From Flammeovirgaceae bacterium UBA4659 (GTDB taxonomy: Bacteria; Bacteroidota; Bacteroidia; Cytophagales; Cyclobacteriaceae), in contig DHLV01000189.1 of assembly GCA_002405445.1 (NCBI GenBank), positions 1-43,492 on the forward strand: 43,492 nucleotides of DNA, in the 5' to 3' direction. Below are positions 16,279 to 23,767 of this stretch, in pieces. The number at the start of each line of letters is the position of its first letter. Position 1 is the stretch's first letter. The position numbers and the translations under genes are program-made. The notes beneath the pieces were generated by a model that was given only the letters and a program-made list of their open reading frames with translations, was not told the DNA's origin and ran no database searches.

Positions 16279-17397
16279 ATGCGCACATCCTACCTCAAAC
16301 GTATTTTCCTTCCGGGTATCATTTTGCAATCTGTGTTGATCGGTGGGGGCTACGCCACCGGCCGCGAAATTGTAGAATATGGTGCAAAGTATGGCGCCAG
16401 TGGTTGGGTGTGCGGCCTCGCCATTTTTGCAGGCTTCGCACTCATGTCTGTTTTGTCAATGGAGGCTTCGCGCTTGTGGAATGTTTACGACTACAAATCA
16501 TTGCTCAAGAAAATGATTGGCCCCGGGTGGGTTGCGTATGAGTTTGTGTACCTGCTGCTGGCCGTGCTCATCATTGCGGTGATGGCATCGGCTGCTGGCG
16601 AAATCCTGAACAACACGCTGGGATTTCAGCGCTGGGTAGGCATCGTGATCATCATTACGCTGGTGGGTTTTTTAAACTACAAGGGAGATGATGTGATCGC
16701 CAGATTGGAAACCATTGGCACTGTTGCGCTCTTTGTGGCATATATCCTTTTTGCAGTCATTGTTTTTTCGGCCAAGGGCTCAAATATTTTATTGGTATTG
16801 GGGAGTTGGAACACCAGTTCGCAGCCTACCCCGCCCTCATTGGGGGTATTGCTTTGGACCGGGCTTTTGTATGTCGGTTATAACCTGGCTGTATACCCGG
16901 CTGCTTTTTTTACATACCGGGGTATTCAATCCAGAAAAGAAAGCATTCAAGCAGGTGTGGTTGCCGGTGCCCTGATGACTATCCCGTGGTTTATCACCTA
17001 TTTTGCGATAATGGGTTATTACCCGGATGCGGCCATTCTGTCGTCAACCGTACCTTGGTTGGAAATCCTCAAATCTTTTCACCCTTTTCTGATTGTGGTT
17101 TTCGGTATCGTAGTCGGGTGGACGTTGGTGGAAACAGCGACCGGCATGATTCACGCTTTCATCAGCAGAATTGAAGCTGAGTTGGAGGTCCGTAACAAGC
17201 ACCCCATGAAAAAGATCACCAAAGCGTTGATTTCTTCAGTGACTTTGGTCGCATCGCTGCTGCTCGCCCAAGTTGGAATCATCGAGTTGGTAGCAAAAGG
17301 TTATGAGCTGATGGCGTACGCAATGATTTTGGTATTTGCGTTGCCTATCCTTTTTTATTCAAAAAGGCTCTTGGTCGATGAGGCAGCGCATGGTTGA
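16279..17397 (+). CDS. YkvI-like inner-membrane transporter of unknown substrate
   Basis: Counting from the ATG at 16279 (an in-frame TTG precedes it), the protein has 372 residues and about ten membrane helices. The opening FLPGIILQSVLIGGGYATGREIVEY contains the glycine-rich unwound TM1 motif (IGGGYATGRE) seen in APC-superfamily transporters, and matches YkvI-like membrane proteins. Further recognisable segments are FLNYKGDDVI and LYVGYNLAVYPA. The substrate is not known. It follows rluD by 10 nt and overlaps the next gene by 8 nt, forming a compact plus-strand unit. Confidence 0.8.
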   Translation: MRTSYLKRIFLPGIILQSVLIGGGYATGREIVEYGAKYGASGWVCGLAIFAGFALMSVLSMEASRLWNVYDYKSLLKKMIGPGWVAYEFVYLLLAVLIIAVMASAAGEILNNTLGFQRWVGIVIIITLVGFLNYKGDDVIARLETIGTVALFVAYILFAVIVFSAKGSNILLVLGSWNTSSQPTPPSLGVLLWTGLLYVGYNLAVYPAAFFTYRGIQSRKESIQAGVVAGALMTIPWFITYFAIMGYYPDAAILSSTVPWLEILKSFHPFLIVVFGIVVGWTLVETATGMIHAFISRIEAELEVRNKHPMKKITKALISSVTLVASLLLAQVGIIELVAKGYELMAYAMILVFALPILFYSKRLLVDEAAHG

Positions 17398-18043
17398 TGT
17401 ATTTAAAATGTTCGTCTCAAAAGCCATCGGTCAAGTGTCAGCCGAAGTAATTTCACCCGCACAACCAATGGCTATGCTCACCTTGGCGCATGGCGCGGGC
17501 GCAGGTATGCATCATCCATTCATCATGGGCCTTGCCCAGGCACTTTGCGACAACAGCATTGCTACTCTTCGTTTTTATTTTCCTTTTATTGAAAAGAAAA
17601 GTAAACCGGCCGATGTGCCTGCGGTGGCACACCAAACGATTGCATGCGCCATTCGCAGGGCACAGCAGTTGCTTCCGAAGCTACCACTTTTTGCGGGCGG
17701 TAAGTCGTTTGGCGGGCGAATGAGCTCGCAATGGCTGGCAGTTCAGCAAAACACCAATATCAAAGGCATTATATTCTTTGGGTTTCCACTGCACCCGGCA
17801 GGCAAACCAGGCACCAACCGTGCGGATCATTTAAAACATTTGGCCTTGCCAAAGCTCTTTTTGCAGGGCTCAAAAGATGAGCTGGCACAATGGCAGTTGC
17901 TCACATCAGTAATTCGCAGCCTGCAACAGACCACACTCATTGAGCTACCCGGTGCTGACCATGCTTTCAAAAGGGGAAAAGAAGATCTGGTGCCGTTGCT
18001 GGCGCAACGAACAGCAAATTGGGTGCGGCAGGTTTTGGCTTAG
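17390..18043 (+). CDS. KANL3/Tex30-type alpha/beta hydrolase
   Basis: The 217-residue protein (from ATG 17390; ATG 17408 is possible) has an alpha/beta-hydrolase core of the KANL3/Tex30 group. LTLAHGAGAGMHHPFI is the oxyanion region, the nucleophile elbow is GGKSFGGR with Ser106, the likely acid is D172 in LQGSKDE, and H191 lies in PGADHAFKRG. The catalytic triad is therefore complete. The natural substrate of this group is unknown; small-ester or dienelactone-like hydrolysis is only an analogy. It overlaps the transporter gene by 8 nt (co-translation) and meets the deoxynucleoside kinase gene tail to tail with overlapping stop codons. Confidence 0.85.
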   Translation: MVDVFKMFVSKAIGQVSAEVISPAQPMAMLTLAHGAGAGMHHPFIMGLAQALCDNSIATLRFYFPFIEKKSKPADVPAVAHQTIACAIRRAQQLLPKLPLFAGGKSFGGRMSSQWLAVQQNTNIKGIIFFGFPLHPAGKPGTNRADHLKHLALPKLFLQGSKDELAQWQLLTSVIRSLQQTTLIELPGADHAFKRGKEDLVPLLAQRTANWVRQVLA

Positions 18044-18675
18044 CTGAAGAGCGAGTTCACTTCCAAATCGATGCGGCCGATAATGTAGGCAAAGTCTTCG
18101 ATGTTCTCCACAAAATCCATGCGGTTTACGTCAATGGTCAGCAACTTACCGTGCCGATAGCTTTTGATCCATTGGTCATAATGCTCGTTGAGAGTTTTCA
18201 AATAATCAAGCTTGATGTTAAACTCATAGTCGCGGTTGCGTTTTTGTATTTGCTGCACCAACTTGGGGATGTCTGCCTTCAAATAGATCAACAGATCGGG
18301 CGGCTGCACAAAGTTCACCATCGAGTTGTAGATGTCAAGGTAACTTTGGTAGTCGCGCTCGTTGATGTGGCCGCTTTTGTGCAGGTTGGCAGCAAAAATG
18401 TGCGCGTCTTCATAGATCGTTCGGTCTTGCACAATCGGTTTTTCGCTTTCGCGGATCTGCCGAACCTGGTTGAAACGGCTGTTGAGGAAATAAATCTGCA
18501 GGTGGAAAGCCCATCGCGTCATGTCTTCATAAAAGTCGCGCAGGTAGGGGTTGTGGTCAACTGATTCATACAACGGAGTCCACCCGTAGTGTTTGGCAAG
18601 CTTTTCCGACAGGGTGGTTTTTCCGGAGCCAATATTTCCTGCAACTGCGATATGTTTTAACTTCTTCAAAAGCAA
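18040..18675 (-). CDS. Deoxynucleoside kinase (dNK family)
   Basis: This salvage enzyme phosphorylates deoxynucleosides to the 5'-monophosphates using ATP. The 211 residues include the P-loop GNIGSGKTTLSEKLAKHYG (about 14-32), the substrate-specific glutamate in PLYESVDHNPYLRDFYED (about 35-52), an equivalent of the DRS motif (VQDRTIYEDAHIFA, near 86-99) and the LID region QKRNRDYE. Deoxyadenosine/deoxyguanosine kinases of this size are common in Bacteroidota; preference cannot be settled by eye. The frame opens at TTG 18675 with no upstream in-frame ATG, and the P-loop begins shortly after, so TTG is the likely start. It follows the LRR gene by 16 nt on the same strand. Confidence 0.9.
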   Translation of the reverse strand: MLLKKLKHIAVAGNIGSGKTTLSEKLAKHYGWTPLYESVDHNPYLRDFYEDMTRWAFHLQIYFLNSRFNQVRQIRESEKPIVQDRTIYEDAHIFAANLHKSGHINERDYQSYLDIYNSMVNFVQPPDLLIYLKADIPKLVQQIQKRNRDYEFNIKLDYLKTLNEHYDQWIKSYRHGKLLTIDVNRMDFVENIEDFAYIIGRIDLEVNSLFS

Positions 18676-18691
18676 TAAACTAACAATTCTT

Positions 18692-19273
18692 TCAATGCAA
18701 GCTACTTTTTACTTTCATATCCTCGACCAGGTGTATTTCAGAGTATCGGATTATTATGCTTGGATTGTGTACCTTTAATTGATTTAAAACTTTGTCATCA
18801 AATTTGCATCCATAGATTTTTATAACTTCAAGGTTCTTAAGGGAAATGATCTTATTGCACTCATTCGTTAGATCGATTTCATTAAAGCTTACGTCAAGGT
18901 TTTTTAGCTGACTTAGCTTTGTTATGCTGTCCGGCAAATGACTAATCCCAAGGCGAGAAACATTTAGCTTTTTTAGTTCTTTAAAATCAGTTATTTCATC
19001 CGGCAAAGAGACTAGTTTAATTGTGTTCTCAAAGCTACAAGCATAGTCGCTTGCACCATTTATCCTCGAAAATACCGCCCAATTGTTTTGATTAACAGGT
19101 ACTTGAACTGTTAGATCGGTAATATTCTTGCAAACTAATATTCGTTTAAAATCAGTTTTAAATGATTCTACATTATCAATATTTAAGATCATTTTTTCCA
19201 TGCAAGGGCTTTGATGCGTCATTGTATTTTTTTCAGTAAAATAGAGAAGCACAAATACTAATAAGATATTCAT
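18692..19273 (-). CDS. Leucine-rich-repeat protein, probably exported
   Basis: The 193-residue protein has an N-terminal hydrophobic stretch (MNILLVFVLLYF) that could be an export signal, although it lacks a clean cleavage site. At least three leucine-rich repeats follow: LPDEITDFKELKKLNVSRL, ISHLPDSITKLSQLKNLDV and KIISLKNLEVIKIYGCKF. Such repeats usually mediate protein-protein contact; no enzymatic domain is present. Codon use is clearly AT-richer than in the flanking kinase and hydrolase genes. It sits 24 nt downstream of a lipoprotein gene of similar composition, and the pair may be a lineage-specific insertion. The function is unknown. Confidence 0.75.
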   Translation of the reverse strand: MNILLVFVLLYFTEKNTMTHQSPCMEKMILNIDNVESFKTDFKRILVCKNITDLTVQVPVNQNNWAVFSRINGASDYACSFENTIKLVSLPDEITDFKELKKLNVSRLGISHLPDSITKLSQLKNLDVSFNEIDLTNECNKIISLKNLEVIKIYGCKFDDKVLNQLKVHNPSIIIRYSEIHLVEDMKVKSSLH

Positions 19274-19297
19274 AGTTGATAACTAAACATTATTGGG

Positions 19298-20374
19298 CTA
19301 ACAACCATAGTCAGCAGTATTCTTTGGTATGCTGCCTGAACAAGTTCCCCTTGAAAAGGCCGCGCCAGGCGGAAGATATTCTAGAATGAGGCTTTTAAAT
19401 TTTATCTCAATTGCAATTGAATTAGGTGCTAATTGCCCAGAATTCAATAAAGAAGCTATTTCGTCTCTTGCCCTATTAAAAGCATTTGTGAAGGCATCTG
19501 ATGCCTCAAATCGGTCTTTGAGGTTATAACTCGGTATTTCAATGCATGAGACCCCGAACTCAATATTGATTACCGTATTATTGGCAAAATTAATCGCTGT
19601 TAAACCAAGCCCACTCACTTCAGCAGTAAACGAATTGCCTACCTGTTTGAAAGTTATAGAACTACAAAGCTTTCCAACACTTTGATCAACTCCATATCCC
19701 GGCATTGACGGAGACTGATCCACTATACCCCCCCCAACCCCCGGAACATCACTCGTAAGCATTTGCTCATTGTATGAGTTGGCATCAATTGTGAATGCAC
19801 AAAAAGTGTATGTATCTGTTCCTTTGTAATATGTGTTGCCGCCAACTTCTATAAAATAGGGTAAAGAAACAGAATAGCAGGTCAGCCGATTCGATCGACC
19901 TTTATTGCGTCCGTCAATAAACCCTTTAGCTATTCCGTTTTCAAAAATGATACCCCCCTTGAGTAGCCCTGTACCGTAGTTGTAATATAATTCGATGACA
20001 CTGCTATTTTGGAACGCAATAGTAATGACCTCACTCGCGACAAAAACGTTTCCCTTTGAGTAAAGAATCAACGATTTTTTTATCACAGTATTCAAATATC
20101 CACTTCTTTTTTCAGCTCCATCAAGAAAAACACGCGCCTTAATTTGAGCACCTCCGTCCGAAACTAGCTGATAATGGGTTGCATTCCCGTCTCTCAACGG
20201 TGAATCCCACTTAACAAACTCTCCAGAATAAGACTTTCTAAGTCGAGCCATATTCATCAAAGCAGGCTGAGCGCTAAACCAAGTTCTATCAGCGCTGAGT
20301 TTTTCGTAAACGTACTCTTGCTGGCTACAGGCTGATATTAACAGCGTTAGCAATACTGAATGTAAGAATCTCAT
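19298..20374 (-). CDS. Lipoprotein of unknown function
   Basis: The 358-residue protein has a signal peptide and lipobox (LLTLLISAC, lipidated Cys16), so it is membrane-anchored outside the cytoplasm. The body is rich in beta-strand-like segments and Ser/Asn/Gly (GGIVDQSPSMPGYGVDQS). Further cysteines include a C-terminal pair in TCSGSIPKNTADYGC, suggesting a disulfide-closed end. I recognise no domain. The gene is AT-richer than the surrounding core genes, as is the LRR gene just downstream, and the two read as one transcript. ATG start. gldB diverges across a 78-nt spacer. Confidence 0.75.
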   Translation of the reverse strand: MRFLHSVLLTLLISACSQQEYVYEKLSADRTWFSAQPALMNMARLRKSYSGEFVKWDSPLRDGNATHYQLVSDGGAQIKARVFLDGAEKRSGYLNTVIKKSLILYSKGNVFVASEVITIAFQNSSVIELYYNYGTGLLKGGIIFENGIAKGFIDGRNKGRSNRLTCYSVSLPYFIEVGGNTYYKGTDTYTFCAFTIDANSYNEQMLTSDVPGVGGGIVDQSPSMPGYGVDQSVGKLCSSITFKQVGNSFTAEVSGLGLTAINFANNTVINIEFGVSCIEIPSYNLKDRFEASDAFTNAFNRARDEIASLLNSGQLAPNSIAIEIKFKSLILEYLPPGAAFSRGTCSGSIPKNTADYGC

Positions 20375-20435
20375 CGTTTAGTTGTTTTTATTAGGTCGAA
20401 GATACTTTTTTCTATCTAAGTAAGCTACAGATTTT

Positions 20436-20443
20436 TAATTTTG
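20436..20443 (+). promoter_or_regulatory. -7 box (TAATTTTG) upstream of gldB
   Basis: An exact TAnnTTTG motif ends 9 nt before the ATG at 20453, which would give a transcript with a leader of only a few bases. No TTG lies at the expected distance upstream, so the promoter is only partial. Confidence 0.35.
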
Positions 20444-20452
20444 CCAACACGT

Positions 20453-21475
20453 ATGAAGTTCTTTTTAAAAAAACAAACCCGTTTTCGTAGAGACTTATCA
20501 ATTCCAGCGTTTTTGATACTAAGTGTATTAATATGTTGTGAAAATAGAGATCGCCAATGTATTCTTGATAACTCCGGCAACAACAGTGTAAAGGTCAATT
20601 TTCAATCCCTTGAAGATTCTCTCTTTACCTTTGCCACCAAACAGGAGCTTGTGGATTTTTTCTCTCGGCATGTCGCTTTGCGCGATGTGTTTTTCAACCG
20701 ACAAGGCTACCCAACGGACTCTGCCTTTATCAACCAATTGTATCAACGATTTCACAACCCATCGTTCGATACGTTAAGGATGGAGACCAAGCGCATTTTC
20801 GGCAACGGTGACGAACTGAAAAGAGAATTTGAAACTGCATTTGCCAACATACGCTATTACTACCCGGATTTTCCGATACCAAAAATACAAACCGTGATCA
20901 CCGGGCTGGAGAGCGACCTGTTTGTGAGCGATTCGTTGATAATGGTAGGGCTCGATTTCTATTTGGGCCGAGATGCAAAATATAAACCCAACATGTACGA
21001 GTACATGCAGCGGAGGTACCACAAAGCTTTCGTGGTGCCCAGCGCGATGTTGCTTTACGGAATTGAAAATTCGGTAGACGATGCGGATAAATCTGTTTTG
21101 GCCGATATGATTGCCTACGGCAAGGCCTACTATTTTGCCAAACATATGATGCCCTGCGTGCCCGACAGCGTATTCATAGGCTATACGCAGGCAGAAATTG
21201 AAGGCGCGCGAGAGAACCAAGATATCATTTGGAAGCGTTTGGTAGATGACGAGGTATTTTTCAACACAAGCCGGTTGCTAAAGCAAAAGTACATCAGCGA
21301 GCGTCCAAAAACGCTGGAAGTCAGTGACCAGTGCCCCGGCCGAATCGGCATGTGGGTAGGTTGGCAAATCGTGAAAGAATTTATGACTAAAAATGCAGAA
21401 ACTACCCTTCCGGAGCTGATGCGCACGGGTGATGCACAACACATTTTCAAAGCATCAAAATATAAACCAATATAG
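20453..21475 (+). CDS. gldB: GldB-like gliding motility protein
   Basis: GldB is a membrane-associated protein required for gliding in Flavobacterium; homologues also occur widely in non-gliding Bacteroidota. The 340 residues (from ATG 20453; an in-frame TTG lies four codons upstream) match the family length. The C-terminal stretch PGRIGMWVGWQIVKEFM is the strongest family mark, and the middle DMIAYGKAYYFAKHMMPCVPD is also typical. The signal region ends LSVLICCENRD. The residue before a lipidated cysteine would be Cys or Ile rather than the usual Gly/Ala/Ser, so lipidation is uncertain. It begins a plus-strand run with a small secreted protein, an S41 protease and a lipoprotein. Confidence 0.82.
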   Translation: MKFFLKKQTRFRRDLSIPAFLILSVLICCENRDRQCILDNSGNNSVKVNFQSLEDSLFTFATKQELVDFFSRHVALRDVFFNRQGYPTDSAFINQLYQRFHNPSFDTLRMETKRIFGNGDELKREFETAFANIRYYYPDFPIPKIQTVITGLESDLFVSDSLIMVGLDFYLGRDAKYKPNMYEYMQRRYHKAFVVPSAMLLYGIENSVDDADKSVLADMIAYGKAYYFAKHMMPCVPDSVFIGYTQAEIEGARENQDIIWKRLVDDEVFFNTSRLLKQKYISERPKTLEVSDQCPGRIGMWVGWQIVKEFMTKNAETTLPELMRTGDAQHIFKASKYKPI

Positions 21476-21515
21476 TTGGCTTGAAGATTGCAAATGACGA
21501 CACAAACCAAATCGA

Positions 21516-21968
21516 ATGAAACACATCATAGTTTTTTTGGCAATCACAGCGCTTTGGGCTGACGGCTTTTCGCAGGGAAAGCCAAAGCCGATTGTGATGG
21601 TAAACGGACAAATCGTGAAAGACACCACAACCCTCGGCAATTTTGACCGAATCGACTACGTGCAGGGCAGAAAAGGTGTTGAACTTTTTGGCCCAAAGGG
21701 CGCCCAAGGGGTAATCATTATTCAGGCCGATGGCAAAATCCCACTGTATGGAGAGGTGACATCTTCAACAGGGAAGAGAATAAAGGGCGCGGAGATAATA
21801 TCAGCAGATGGAAAAGTTTTAGCTACCACCAATGATTGCGGGACATTTTTTTTACCTTGTGTTGCGATTGGTGAAACGGTAACTGTTCAGAAAAAAGGCT
21901 ACATCGGGCAGTCATGGGTGACACAACAAAGCGAATGGAAAGTTAAATTAAAAAGAAAAATGAAATGA
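21516..21968 (+). CDS. Small secreted protein with SusC-plug-like motif and carboxypeptidase-regulatory-like domain
   Basis: The 150-residue protein has a signal peptide (about 1-19, ending GFSQ). Residues about 25-70 resemble the end of a TonB-receptor plug: the segment IDYVQGRKGVELFGPKGAQG, followed by VIII, mirrors the SusC-type pattern (V)xxxGxxGAxGVIII. Residues about 74-148 look like a CarboxypepD_reg beta-sandwich (YGEVTSSTGKRIKGAEIIS, TTNDCGTFFL, VTVQKKGYIG). There is no barrel, so it is a free-standing piece rather than a receptor. Its TGA overlaps the ATG of the S41 protease gene (ATGA), suggesting a functional link. The role is unknown. Confidence 0.75.
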   Translation: MKHIIVFLAITALWADGFSQGKPKPIVMVNGQIVKDTTTLGNFDRIDYVQGRKGVELFGPKGAQGVIIIQADGKIPLYGEVTSSTGKRIKGAEIISADGKVLATTNDCGTFFLPCVAIGETVTVQKKGYIGQSWVTQQSEWKVKLKRKMK

Positions 21969-23362
21969 AAAAGTTATTGATAGGCGTGATGTGGTTGGGT
22001 TTGACAGCCGCGGCTTTGTTCGTACTGCATTCGTGCACAAAAGATGATCCGGCCAACCCGAATGATTATGTAAACTCATGGATATTAGAAAACATGAAAG
22101 AAGCATACTACTGGACTGACAAAATCCCCACATCGCCCAACAAGGCATTAGAACCCGATCCATTTTTCAAATCGCTCCTCAACAAACCTGATGATCGCTT
22201 TTCATGGATTCAGGAAAACTATCAAGAGTTGTTGAAAACACTTCAAGGCGTCAATAAAGAAGCAGGTTATGAGTTTGCATTGTACTATTCAGACAATACG
22301 CAGGTGAATGTAATGGCGCAAGTCCTGTATGTGAAAAAACAATCGCCTGCCGAATTGGCTGGGTTAAAGCGCGGTGATTTGATCGATCAAATCAACGGAA
22401 CCCAACTGGCGGTAAGCAACTATCAAACATTACTTCAGCAAATCAGCGAAACCCATACTATTACATACCGTCCCTATAATTTTGTTTCTAACACAACGGG
22501 GGCAGCAAAAACCATATCGCTCACCACTGTTGAGTATGCAGAAAATCCAAACTACCTCGACAAGGTGATTACGGTGAATAACCGTAAAATCGGATACTTC
22601 GTTTACACCTTGTTTTCCACCGGGCCCACATCCACCAGCACACAATACAATACTGAAATGGATGCCGTTTTTGAACGATTCAAATCCGCAGGCATTACAG
22701 ACCTAGTTGTTGATCTGCGCTTCAACAGTGGTGGAGCCGAAACTGCTACTGTTAACTTAGCCTCATTGATTGGCAAAGGTGTGGACAATACCAAAGTATT
22801 TGCAAAGCGCCAGTACAACGCCAACGTTACGCAGCAAATACTGAATGACCCGGATTTAGGATCTTCCTTTCTGTCGACCAAATTCACCAACAAGAGCCAA
22901 AATGTGGGAAACCTTTTGCGCAACAACAGGGTGTATATCTTAACGGGTCCTCGCACAGCCTCAGCCAGCGAATTGCTCATCAATGGTTTAAGACCTTTTA
23001 TGGATGTGTACCTGATCGGCAGCAAAACCCTTGGCAAGAATGTCGGCTCGGTTTCCATCTATGAACAAAACAACCCGAAAAATACGTGGGGCATGCAGCC
23101 TATTGTGGTGAAGTCGTTCAACAGTTTGGATCAATCCAATTATGGTAACGGCTTTACGCCAAACCAAACAGATGCAGACAACGGGGCGCAGCTTCCACTG
23201 GGCGATACCAGCGAGCGGTTGCTGAGCCTTGCAATCAGTCATATTACTTCCAGTGGCAGGGTAGCACCCCAAACAGAAGTACTCGGGGCCCTGGTGGCTC
23301 ATTCTTTTGATGTCAAAAAGCGCAATAGCGACCTGGTAATCGGGTCAAAAATTTTGGATTAA
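21965..23362 (+). CDS. S41-family C-terminal processing peptidase, lipoprotein
   Basis: The 465-residue envelope protease begins with a signal peptide and lipobox-like VLHSC (Cys24) followed by acidic TKDD. Residues about 35-100 match the S41 N-terminal helical region (NSWILENMKEAYYW). A PDZ-like domain covers about 115-175 (SPAELAGLKRGDLIDQING). The catalytic domain includes LVVDLRFNSGGAE and the Ser-Lys dyad: Ser333 in TASASE and Lys358 in SKTLGKN, 25 residues apart as in CtpA/Prc proteases. It therefore looks active. It is coupled to the small plug-like protein gene and followed by a lipoprotein gene after 39 nt. The target is unknown. Confidence 0.9.
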   Translation: MKKLLIGVMWLGLTAAALFVLHSCTKDDPANPNDYVNSWILENMKEAYYWTDKIPTSPNKALEPDPFFKSLLNKPDDRFSWIQENYQELLKTLQGVNKEAGYEFALYYSDNTQVNVMAQVLYVKKQSPAELAGLKRGDLIDQINGTQLAVSNYQTLLQQISETHTITYRPYNFVSNTTGAAKTISLTTVEYAENPNYLDKVITVNNRKIGYFVYTLFSTGPTSTSTQYNTEMDAVFERFKSAGITDLVVDLRFNSGGAETATVNLASLIGKGVDNTKVFAKRQYNANVTQQILNDPDLGSSFLSTKFTNKSQNVGNLLRNNRVYILTGPRTASASELLINGLRPFMDVYLIGSKTLGKNVGSVSIYEQNNPKNTWGMQPIVVKSFNSLDQSNYGNGFTPNQTDADNGAQLPLGDTSERLLSLAISHITSSGRVAPQTEVLGALVAHSFDVKKRNSDLVIGSKILD

Positions 23363-23401
23363 CCTTCCAACCTTTTTCAAAACTGCTGTGACTAAGTCAA
23401 T

Positions 23402-23764
23402 ATGAAATACATTATATTGATTGGGCTGGTGGCTTTGATGTTAAGCTGCAACCAAGAAGAAGCAACCAAAAATGAAAAAGGCTGTAGCACCCTTGCCGTG
23501 GTGCGTGACTTACGTGGCCTGGACGGCTGTAGCTTTGTATTTGAGTTGGCCGATGGCAAAAAACTTGAGCCGTTGCTTTCACATTGTGTGTTGCCCCCCA
23601 TCGACTCAGAGCCTCAAAAAGACCCCTTGTCAGATTTTGAGTTTGCTGACGGCAAGCAAGTGAGAATCGGGTATGAGGTATTGGAAAACCAGATAAGTAT
23701 CTGCATGGCGGGCACCATTGTAAAGATCAGCTGCATTGAAGAAGTAGCGGCTCCAAAAGACTGA
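23402..23764 (+). CDS. Small lipoprotein of unknown function
   Basis: The 120-residue protein has a signal peptide with a clear lipobox (ALMLSC, Cys16), then an acidic/Asn-rich tether (NQEEATKNEKG). The mature domain contains four conserved-looking cysteines (KGCSTLAV, DGCSFVFEL, HCVLPP, then SICMAG with KISCIEE). Its short beta strands resemble small Bacteroidota lipoproteins often seen as single domains; I cannot assign a role. ATG start. It is the last gene of the gldB run and converges on the GH3 gene with only 3 nt between stops. Confidence 0.75.
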   Translation: MKYIILIGLVALMLSCNQEEATKNEKGCSTLAVVRDLRGLDGCSFVFELADGKKLEPLLSHCVLPPIDSEPQKDPLSDFEFADGKQVRIGYEVLENQISICMAGTIVKISCIEEVAAPKD

Positions 23765-23767
23765 TGG

